NCBI GenBank assembly: GCA_043228905.1
Contig: JBHGNT010000001.1
Span: 27,714,001 to 27,778,000 of the forward strand
Source: Azolla caroliniana
Lineage: Eukaryota > Polypodiophyta
Direction: 5' to 3'
Length of the DNA: 64,000 nucleotides
A program made the position numbers and the translations under genes. The notes under the pieces were generated by a model, which saw nothing but the letters and a program-made list of their open reading frames with translations, had not been told where the DNA came from and ran no database searches. Below, piece by piece: positions 55,901-64,000 of this stretch (within the stretch, counting starts at the first letter, position 1; every line of letters begins with the position of its first letter).

Positions 55901-56459
55901 GTTCCAAAAAATAAGTGATTACAAAGATTATATGATCAATGCCAAATGCCTTTTCCCAACTTACTAAACTCATTCCATTGTACATAGCTTAGAAATACTA
56001 TGGAATGCCCTTAGTAAATGTTGTAGAATATTGTTGGTCGGAATATCAAAATAGACATAGTCGCAACAAGAGAAATGTGTTTCAAGAGTATGAATTGAAA
56101 AGACATCAAATGAAAAGAGAATTAGAAAAATAAATCCAGAGATCTCCAAAGAGACAAGTAATGGGAATCAAAACACAAATCTATTTAATGGGAACAAAAT
56201 ACCCATCCATAGATGATGCAGATATAAGATCTTCACTAATGACACATCGACAAAAGTTATGACCAACATGAGCAAAACCTTGAAAAGTGTACATTAAGCT
56301 CATTCAATAATCAAATTTATAGAGGGGAACACACAACTCATGATGAATTATGGTTGACCGTGTTTTTTTTTCTCAAAAGAACATATCCTTCCATTAGTTT
56401 TAAAAAGCATATCAGCTACAAATATAAAATAAATGGAAAGGAAGCGACTATCCTTACCA

Positions 56460-58165
56460 AGCCCGTTATGTGTAACAATGGCTAGCCATGAATCCTTTGT
56501 TTGATAGATTTGATTGAGCACTTCCTCAAGCTTCCCATTCTCAGAATGTCCTGCAAATCAGTGCATTCCAAGAAACTTGTTCCTTGACTGAAAGACTGTT
56601 AAATACTACTCGTGCCTCAACAAGTGACCCACATTTAGCATACATATCTACTAATGTATTGCCAATGAAATAATACTTTTCAATAGCTTTGTGTACAATT
56701 TCTTTGTGAATTTCATCGCCTACTCATGGAGCTCTAATGCTACCACATGCTTTCAAGAAGCAAACAAGTGTGACAATATCTGGAGGGATGCCCAATCTTT
56801 GCATTTGCTCAAAGAGGGAGAGATATCCATGTTCCACATATCCTGCCGTCAATATATTCCATGAAATTGCATCTTTCACAGGAAGATCATCGAAAATTTC
56901 CTATGTTGTTGAGAGAAAACCACATTTGGCATACATATCACTAAGGTGTTGGTAATGAAGGTCTCAGTCTGTAACCCTTTCTTCACAATACCGTCATATA
57001 TTACACTACCTTGATTGATGTCTCTGGTATCGCTACAAACTTTCAAGCAAGAAACAAGTACAAATGTATTTGGCGAGATATTATGTGTTTGCATCTCCTT
57101 CATGAGGTTTAGTGCTTCCTCACCATGCTCATGTTTTGCATAACTAGTGATTAATGCAGCCCTTAGGATCACATCTTTGATTGCCAGGTTGTCAAAAGAC
57201 TAAATTTCCATTCCTCACTTCAATCATCCGTTAGTACCTTTATATCTTATTCACTTTCCTTTAGGCTTGCAGAATGCATATAATCTTGTCACAGAGAGAC
57301 CAAGAAGTTGACCTAAATCGAAGGGCGAACTTCCCCTTTAAAGGCCAAAATCACTATCTCAGAGAGAAATTTGCCCACAATAAGTTATAGTATCTGGAGA
57401 AATACCATGAATTTGCATTAGCTCGAAGCAAATCAGTCTTCCTCATCATGTTCATGTTCAACATATCTAGATATATACAGTCCACAAACCTACACTTTGG
57501 ATTGGATGCATCTCAAATAGTTATTGTGCTTGTGTTAAGAAACCGTTTTTTGCATACATATCAACCAATACGTTGCCAATAACTGAGTGTTTGTCTACAA
57601 ATGATGCCTTTTCGATCACACAATGTATTTCTCTGCCCTTCTGAATGGCGCTAATGTTGATATAAGCCTTCAAGCTACATGCATATGTTATGGTGTCAGG
57701 AGTAATACCTTCTAGTTGCATTTGTTTAAAAAATTCCAATGCCCTTTCATAATGCTCATAGTTCATGTAAAATGCAATGAGATTGTTCCACAAGCCTACA
57801 TTCTTTTGTGGAATCACATTGAAGACTTCTTGAGAATCTATGAAAGAACCCAATAGTAACCCGATCTTTCTCCAACAACCCCTTCTTTATAATCTGGATA
57901 TGTAATTCTTTTCCTCTCTCTCCATTTCTTATTCTACTACATATCTTAAGACCATATGTGGATGTAATAACATTAGGGAGGACACCCTCAAGTAGCATTT
58001 GATCAAAACAATTAATTGCTCCTAGATCATCACCTTGTTTGATGAAACTCACTATTGAAGCATTCCACAATCCTGTATCTCGAAAGAGAAGCTTTGAAAA
58101 TATTTCTTGTACCTCACCAAATAAACCACAAAGAACTTATGTTGCGCCGTGCTCAACATATCCTA
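56460..58165 (-). pseudogene. PPR (PLS-type) relic, downstream part
   Basis: On the minus strand the repeats read, from high to low coordinates: MWNASIVSFIKQGDDLGAIN, FDQMLLEGVLPNVITSTYGL, WNNLIAFYMNYEHYERALEF, FKQMQLEGITPDTITYACSL, KGREIHCVIEKASF, IGNVLVDMYAKNGFLTQAQ, TSYAKHEHGEEALNLMKEMQ and, near 56640, FIGNTLVDMYAKCGSLVEAR. These are alternating PLS repeats of organelle RNA-editing-type PPR proteins. Stops and frameshifts separate the open pieces. The C-terminal E or DYW domain was not found. The relic is cut at 58165 by Copia-3 and resumes at 61789. Confidence 0.85.
58161..58165. other. Target site duplication CCTAT, left of Copia-3
   Basis: CCTAT lies directly before the left LTR and again at 61789-61793 after the right LTR. 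PPR homology continues across. Confidence 0.88.
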
Positions 58166-58251
58166 TTGTTAAGTAATTAGGTAATTAACTAGGGTTAATT
58201 AGAGACTAATTATATGGTTACGTTAAGCAACGGAAGATTAGTATGATATGC
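58166..58251 (-). repeat. Truncated 3' LTR of Copia-3
   Basis: Only the last 86 bp of the LTR remain (equivalent to 61350-61435). The first about 353 bp are missing and the LTR joins directly to the coding tail after a purine stretch (TTGAGCTTGAGAGGG on the minus strand). Confidence 0.85.
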
Positions 58252-61173
58252 CCTCTCAAGCTCAAGTGTGAGGCGTCCAACGTCCGGTTTAGCTTCCTTC
58301 GGCTTCGTCGGCATTGGTGCAGCTTGCGGCTTTCTTCGCGGCTTCGCAGCTTCGTTGCGTGGCTCTCCGCGGCTTTGTTGCGCGGTGTTGCACGGCTTTC
58401 TTCGCGTCTTCGCATCTTCGTTGCACGATTCTCTATGGCTTTGTTCTCCCCCTCAAGCCTGTGACGAAGGCTTGGATCCTCGGGCTCTTGTTCGGCCACT
58501 ACCTTCATCGCGAGGGCATAGTGATGGGCCATATACTCGTTGTAGGCGTAACGAGTGACTTGGGTCTTCGCTCGTGATGAGCAGTGGAGTTTCTCGTTTG
58601 TCGATGTGAGCACCTTCTTTACTCCTGGTGTCCTCATGATGGGTACACCGAATTCATTGTCTAGTGAGCGAGCCGAATCATCCGAATCACGGTCGTCGGG
58701 GTGGACCTCGACTTCGTATTCGGGCATCTTACCTTTGCCTTTGTCTGATGTCGGGCTTGGCCGCGACGTGTTTTTATCACGTGGAGGCTCTTGTGGGCCA
58801 ATTAGCTCGGTAGAGCTTGGATTTTCCTTCGGTGGAGGACTTGGCCAAGTATCGTCGTCCGAGTTGGCGTTCAACTCTTCCTCGATCGGGTCGGATGGAG
58901 TCACATCAGGCTTATACCAAGATGTTGATTCGTCGAAAACGACGTCGCGACTTATCCGCACCACTCGGGTCGAAGGGTTGAAGCACTTGTATGCCTTTTT
59001 CGCGAACAAGTATCCTATGAGGATACATTCTTCCGACTTAGCGTCGGGCTTCTCTCAACTTTCGTTCGGGATGCGTACATTCGCAATGCTTCCGAACACC
59101 TTGAGGTGCGAGAGGATGGGCTTCCTTCCAACGAAGATCTCGTATGGAGTAAGCTCGTGGACTCCATTGGTGGTGCACCGGTTCATGAGATAGACGGTCA
59201 TGGATGCCGCTTCGGCCCAATAGAAATTCGGCATGTGCTTCTCATGCATCATGGCGCGTGCTACCTCGAGAATTTGCCGATTCTTTCTCTCGGCTACTCC
59301 GTTTTGTTGGGGAGTGTGTCGGCATGGGAATTCTCTACGAATGCCTTCACCTTGGAGGTAGGAGGTGAACTCGTCGGAGAAGTACTCCTTTCCTCCGTCC
59401 GATCGTAGGCATCGAATGTGCCGACCGATTTCTTTCTCCACTTGGCTTTTGAGCCTTTGAAAGTGGGAGAGCACTTCACTCTTCTTCTTCATCGGGTATA
59501 TCCACGCGTAGCACGAGTGGTCGTCGATGAAGGTGACCTAGTAGCGGCATCCGCCGAGCGTCGACGTTTGAGATGGTCCCCATACATCCGAGTGGATTAT
59601 GTCAAGGAGGCCTTTGCTTGTGGAGCTCTCCTTCGGGAATGGGAGTCAATGTTGTTTGCCAAGTTGGCATGCTTTGCACACTCGGTTGACTCGTTTCGAT
59701 TCGAAGGCCGGAAGTTCGATTATGACTCCCTTTGATTGCATTCCACGAAGCCGTTGGAGGTTTACGTGGCCGATTCGCTTGTGCCACAACTCGATGTTTG
59801 TCTCGGTCTTGAGACCTTTGGCGTACATGGCTGATTTTACCTCGTTCGAGTCAAGGATGAACAAGCGACCGTCTCTCCGTCCCTTGGCTATGAGTCGACC
59901 GTCTTTCTCGATGAAGCAACCTTCATTGTTGAAGCGGACTTGCATGCCTTGCTCCACGATTTGGCCGACCAAGACCAAATTCTTTGTTATTGTGGGCACG
60001 TGCAAGACATTTTTTGATGCAGGTTTGCTCGCCTTCTTTCCTGAATGGGACATCGCCGATGTGTCGAATGGGATGCGGAGTGTTATCTCCGGTCTCTATG
60101 TAGCCGGGTCAATCCGGCGTTCGCAAGTCACGAAACCACTCTTGGTGCGACGTCATGTGGTGTGAGGCGCCAGAGTCTACGAACCACGCGTGTTCGGAGT
60201 TGGAGGTGCTTGCGGAGTTTGTGGGATCGGAGGCCATCATAGAGTTCGCTCTATGCCTCATCACGAAGAGTCTGCCGTAGTCCGCGTATTCCGTGTTCGC
60301 GGCGTAATTTGTGAGTTGCCGGCTTGTTGAGGCCGACTCACTTCGTCTTTTTTGGCACTCCTCTTCGCGATGGCCAATTTTGCCGCAATAGTTGCACGTA
60401 GGTGGCGTTGTTCCCTGACCTTCTTCGGCGTGGAAGCTCCCCCTTCTTGTGAAGGTTCCTCGATGACTTCCGTTTCCTTGCCGAAATTGTGAATTCCCTT
60501 CGTGGGATAGGTCGAATTGACCTCTTCCACTTCGACCTCGTCTATGGGCACCATCCGTATCGGAGAAGAGCATTTGTCATTCCGATGTGTTGGTCTTTGA
60601 TTGAATGTGGTTTTCTTCGACCAATAGCATTGATTGGAGGTTGAAGAACGAGGGAGGGGTATCTCTTGCCAAGATTGCCGTTCTCAACGGGTTGAATCGT
60701 TGTGCGAGGCCGCCCAAGCATACTTGCACCATCTCGTCCTCTTCGATGTTGACGTTGATGGAGCCAAGAGAGTCGCAAATGCTCTTGATCTTGGCGGTGT
60801 AGTCCGTCATGGACATTTCTTTTTGTCGTATGTTGTTCAACTCTTGCCGGAGTTGAAGCTTGCGCGCGGATGTGTCTGTGGCGAAAATCTTCTTGAGATT
60901 TTCTCACGCCTCTTTGGGCGTCTTGGCGTCACGAATGTGGCTAAGCACATGGTCGTTTACACATGTTGCCAAGCAATACATTACCCGACTCGCGCCTTGC
61001 TCCCATGTTGGGTAGTTGGCGTGTGTGATTTCGGGTTTGTTTTCTTGTGCGCCGTTGATGTAGCTCCAATACCCTTGGTCGACAAGGTATTGATTCATCT
61101 TGTACTCCCAAGATGAATAGTTGTTTCGGTCTAGCTTTTCGCTAGGGAGTGAGCTTCCCATTTGTGTGTTCAT
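58252..61173 (-). pseudogene. Copia-3 gag-protease-integrase with RT/RNase H deleted
   Basis: Gag starts near 61173 and has a complete CCHC knuckle (CNYCGKIGHREEEC, about 60395). Protease reads WFVDSGASHHM (about 60180). A pre-integrase motif, LWHKRIGHVN, and integrase with CLRSDGGKEYF and NGVAERKNRQI follow (59490-59055). The post-integrase linker has DVVFDESTSWY and ends near DPSLRHRLEGEN, after which RT and RNase H are absent. The last about 70 codons are Arg/Glu/Lys-rich and contain a 66-bp tandem repeat. Stops include one after DAKTPKEA, where a Trp codon is expected (TGG to TGA), and frameshifts occur near 60110, 59640 and 59040. Confidence 0.9.
58328..58445 (-). repeat. 66-bp tandem repeat in the basic tail of Copia-3
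   Basis: GGCTTTCTTCGCG begins at 58328 and again at 58394. On the minus strand the units encode related basic stretches (RATKMRRREESRATP and HATKLRSREESRK). Confidence 0.8.
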
Positions 61174-61337
61174 GTTGATTGTTGTGTCTTCCGTTTTGTT
61201 TTTCTTCTCTTGGTCGCGTACACGTCCTTCGTAGCGGCACTACGGTAGCGGATAACGAATAGCCGGGATTTGTCGTCGGCGTCTCGAACACACAATCACG
61301 AATAAGCGGTGGGCTTAGTGGATTTCCTAAACCACGC

Positions 61338-61349
61338 GCTCTGATACCA
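61338..61349 (-). other. Primer binding site of Copia-3
   Basis: On the minus strand TGGTATCAGAGC follows the LTR end CTTAACA without a gap. It is the initiator tRNA-Met site, identical to that of Copia-1. Confidence 0.93.
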
Positions 61350-61788
61350 TGTTAAGTAATTAGGTAATTAACTAGGGTTAATTAGAGACTAATTATATGG
61401 TTACATTAAGCAGCGGAAGATTAGTATGATATGCGCGTGAGAGTGTGTGAGAGGAAGAGAGAGAGAGTAAGTTACACTTATGAACACAAAGATAAATGGG
61501 GGATGATTGACTATATTGAAATGTGTCATCAACATACAAAAATACCCACAATGAGGTATATATACAACCCATGTGCAAAGGTGCACATGTGTGGGTAGAA
61601 CATAGGTACATATTTGTAAGTCCTACATTAAATGTACTAAGGAGTGGAGGATCTAGAATATCCCACTTAAGTACAAGGTCCTATTTAAAGGCTTAAGGTC
61701 AACACATTAACTAGATTCGATCTAGGTAACTACTAAGTTACATGTGTTGACTAACTAGATTAAACTAGTTGAGCTTGATATCTCAACA
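61350..61788 (-). repeat. 5' LTR of Copia-3 (439 bp)
   Basis: On the minus strand it runs from TGTTGAGATATCAAGCTCAA to TACTTAACA. A TATA-like stretch (TATATATAC on the minus strand) lies near 61555-61564. A (GA)n stretch lies at about 61452-61468. The first 20 bases resemble the Copia-2 LTR start. Confidence 0.88.
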
Positions 61789-62460
61789 CCTATAATCAAT
61801 GCATTCCACAAGAGAACATCTCTAATTGCAAGAGTATCAAATTCATCTTGTGCATCTAATAGAGAGCAACACCTAGCATACATCCGTATCACACAATTCC
61901 CAATACAAACATCACTTTCAAAACCATCCCATACAGTCTTTGTACTTTCTCAACATCTCCTACTCTTCCACACGCTTTTAAGAATCACGAATATGTTACA
62001 ACATTTGGAACAATCTCCTCCAATTGCATTTGTTGAATACATTCCAAAACTTCACTGAAAGGTCCTTGTTCGGCGTATCCCACAATCAATGCATTCCACG
62101 ATACATAGATATGAACCATTTGAATGCTTCTTGAGCATGCTCATGTTCAACATAATTTGCAATTAACACATTGCAAGATATTCCATAGACAGAAACCAAA
62201 GTAGTTGCATTCGGAGACAAGCCCTCATAGCTCATAGATTGGAACCATTTCAATGCTTCTTCAACATGCTCATGTTAATCATAATTTGCAATCAACACAT
62301 TCCAAGCTATTCCATCTCGATCTTGAAGGTTTTATCAAAGACTTCTTGTGCTTTTGCAAGTGCCCCACATTTACCCTACATATCCACCAATGCGGCAAAT
62401 CCAATCAATCTACCCTTATCTAGAAACAAAAGGCTCTCTTTAACGATCTCACCATGTTAT
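61789..62460 (-). pseudogene. PPR (PLS-type) relic, upstream part
   Basis: This is the continuation of the 56460-58165 relic on the far side of Copia-3. It carries broken PPR phrases (for example GNCVIRMYARCCSLLDAQDE-like and DVLLWNALII-like). It matches the plus strand at 17656-18827 closely at the nucleotide level, but with only one of the about 300-bp units that are doubled there. The match fades near 62460. Confidence 0.78.
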
Positions 62461-63473
62461 GGTTGACCATGTTGATGACCTAATGAATACCATTAGATGC
62501 GGTAATAATGATAATGATGTGTATTTATCTTAGATCTTCATTGGCATGATATTAATAATATGTGGGCTTTGGTTAACTTTATTTTGCTCGTCAAACTGAA
62601 GGTGTAATACCCTTTAAATAAGAATGGAGAATCATACATCAAACCATATCGATTAATCCAAATAAATTCAGTGGCACATCATGGCTAATAAACTTGTTGC
62701 TTAAATTTGTATTGGGTGAAGTAAATTGGCACATTCATGAAAAGGATACAAAAGATATCTTTGCATGGTGGTCATATATGGCCCATCGACTCCATGCTTT
62801 TATCAACTTGAAATACTTGCTTGTCCATTCCAACAACCAAATCCCAACTACATAATTTTGGTCAAGAAAGAGATTGGTAGACTAGTTTTATTGGGCAATT
62901 AAGAAAAACATGAAAATCGAGATATGTGGGATTACTTGAAACTAAATGTGGTGAGGATTTCAAAATTGTCCCTACTCCTCTTTTCTAGATTGACTTCTTG
63001 CATGGAGATGGGGAAGGTAGAAGTGTTGAATGTTAAGGAATGCGCCTTTGTATGTGAAGTTCAACTATGATTGCACAATAGACAATGCTGAAGTGAAATA
63101 GGACTGAGTCAACTTTCAAAAGAGACCACACAATTGCGCAAAACAACACATCAAGAAAAGGGGAATGAATGAAGTGACCATATAATGGCTCGAAATAGTG
63201 CTTATAAGTGTTCATTCATCAAGGGTATTCCGAGGAATAATAATAAAGAAGGGATAGAGGGAAGCACACACTCTATTTTGACATGCATTTCCTGTTTGAT
63301 TGGGGTTGGGGTTGGAGGGGGGCATTTGGAGAGAAAACTAAAACGTAGGGGCATTCGGGTAGATAAATACATAAAGAAGAACCCGGTGGAGTTGTTCCGT
63401 GTTTCGATTGGCGAGTGTGAAACGCCCGGTGTCATGTTCCTGTAGTGTGAAACAGCCACTCGCTGTGTGTGTG

Positions 63474-63523
<50 letters not shown>

Positions 63524-63622
63524 ATATATGTACATATGTGTATGTGTGTGTATACATATATGTACATATGTGTATATGTGTGTATATGTATGTGTGTGTG
63601 TTTGGGTGTGTTCCGAGGAGGA
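62461..63622. other. Intergenic DNA upstream of the right-edge PPR gene
   Basis: AT-rich DNA with no recognisable gene, ending in a (TG)n microsatellite and related TGTA-rich sequence between 63471 and 63612. This is the immediate upstream flank of the PPR start codon, so the repeat would lie in its promoter or leader. Confidence 0.6.
63476..63521. repeat. (TG)n microsatellite
   Basis: About 23 TG repeats, followed by TACATATATG-type alternating repeats up to about 63612. It ends roughly 100 bp before the PPR start codon. Confidence 0.92.
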
Positions 63623-64000
63623 ATGGAGGAGGCATTGAGTTCGAATCCTGACATCTCATCTTCACTCTCAAAGAGAGAGATCATATATAGGCATCTTCAC
63701 AGAGCTTCGAGCTGTAAAGATATCTCAAAGGCAAGGGGCATATACTCTCTCATGATCCTCTATGGTCTGCACACACTCTCCTCTCTCGCCGACCATGTCA
63801 TCCGCCTTTTCGCACTTTCCGGACGTCTCGAAGAAGTGAATGCCATATTTGCCCATGTCTCAAAGCCTAGTGTCTACACTTGGAATTCCATCATCTCGGC
63901 TCACATTGAGTTCTCTCAACCCGAGGAAGCAATGTGTCTCTACTTCCAAATGATTCGTTCCGGGATTGAACCCGATCAAGTTTCCTTTTTGTATGCTTTG
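63623..64000 (+). CDS. PPR protein, 5' end (runs off the window)
   Basis: An open frame of 126 codons begins at ATG 63623 (MEEALSSNPDISSSLSKREI) and reaches the window edge without a stop. The start is the furthest in-frame ATG I found after the TG repeat; an alternative is Met44 at 63752. The leader HLHRASSCKDISKARGIYSL resembles the segment before the first repeat in plant PLS-type PPR proteins. ADHVIRLFALSGRLEEVNAI, FAHVSKPSVYTWNSIISAHI, then FSQPEEAMCLYFQMIRSGIE and PDQVSFLYAL are standard PPR motifs. Such proteins bind organelle RNA in mitochondria or plastids, often for RNA editing. A targeting peptide is not obvious. Unlike the other PPR sequences in the window, no damage is seen, so it may be functional. 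Confidence 0.8.
   Translation, partial: MEEALSSNPDISSSLSKREIIYRHLHRASSCKDISKARGIYSLMILYGLHTLSSLADHVIRLFALSGRLEEVNAIFAHVSKPSVYTWNSIISAHIEFSQPEEAMCLYFQMIRSGIEPDQVSFLYAL

Larger units (their letters stand above)
43178..56459. other. Long AT-rich region without recognisable genes
   Basis: About 13.3 kb with only short frames (the longest about 108 codons at 49902-50228 on the minus strand, with no known motif). Base composition is strongly AT-rich. Simple features are a 90-bp tandem duplication at 46501-46680 and a CT tract at 52941-52978. Some stretches may be very old retroelement remains, but no domain is readable. Confidence 0.6.
58166..61788 (-). mobile_element. Copia-3: deleted Ty1/copia element inserted in a PPR relic
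   Basis: The element is on the minus strand. Its 5' LTR is at 61788-61350, the primer site at 61349-61338, gag from 61173, then protease, integrase and a basic tail, with a truncated 3' LTR at 58251-58166. Target duplication is CCTAT. RT and RNase H have been lost, so it is non-autonomous. The shared 86 bp of the two LTRs differ at only two positions, both transitions. Gag and integrase are clearly related to Copia-2 (for example SSLPSEKLDRNNYSSWEYKM against SSLPTEKLDRTNYASWSYKM). Confidence 0.92.

Noticed and set aside
58243-60242. Plus-strand frames of 60-212 codons over Copia-3
   Set aside because: They are antisense to readable gag and integrase motifs and have no motifs of their own.
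63202-63684. A 160-codon minus-strand frame over the TG repeat
   Set aside because: Its core is a His-Thr run translated from the (TG)n microsatellite, and it is antisense to the start of the PPR gene.

Overview
The window looks like nuclear DNA of a vascular plant. The evidence is a five-exon KANADI-type GARP transcription factor gene, PLS-type pentatricopeptide repeat (PPR) sequences, many Ty1/copia and Ty3/gypsy LTR retrotransposons, and a low-GC, microsatellite-rich background with almost no compact genes. No prokaryotic, plastid or mitochondrial signature was seen. The mix of abundant PPR relics, degenerate LTR elements and a large KANADI protein would fit a fern or other seed-free vascular plant, but this is only a guess.

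Layout. (1) 1-16.05 kb is a retrotransposon nest. An old Ty3/gypsy element on the + strand (protease 2817-3164, RT/RNase H 8447-9722, integrase 15377-16048) is split by three insertions. These are a gypsy element on the - strand, of which only the 5' LTR and an uninterrupted gag-protease frame lie in the window (1-2816); a full-length copia element with identical LTRs and an intact polyprotein (Copia-1, 3165-8446, target duplication AACAC); and a decayed copia element (Copia-2, 9723-15376, target duplication ATTTC). (2) 17.65-19.94 kb is a PPR relic (+) with internal tandem duplication. (3) 20-30.5 kb is AT-rich DNA with simple repeats and no recognisable gene. (4) 30.5-33.7 kb is the one clearly functional-looking host gene, KANADI-like, on the - strand; its upstream region is packed with microsatellites and poly-C tracts. 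(5) 37.85-42.97 kb is another nest: a non-coding LTR element with target duplication ATGGG. It carries a deleted gypsy fragment in its left LTR, an antisense gypsy relic inside, and two minisatellites. A 181-bp hairpin MITE lies 17 bp beyond it. (6) 43.2-56.4 kb holds nothing recognisable. (7) 56.46-62.46 kb is a PPR relic (-), homologous to the one at 17.65-19.94 kb but inverted, and interrupted by a deleted copia element (Copia-3, 58166-61788, target duplication CCTAT) related to Copia-2. (8) 63.62-64 kb is the 5' end of an open PPR gene (+) that runs off the window.

The genes do not form a pathway. The window is mostly a record of repeated retrotransposon insertion and decay around one developmental regulator and a PPR cluster. 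I found no undescribed multi-gene system. The most notable items are the young, apparently complete Copia-1; the unusual 3' extension with a second polypurine tract in Copia-2; the inverted pair of PPR relics; the hairpin MITE; and the repeat-expanded KANADI gene.
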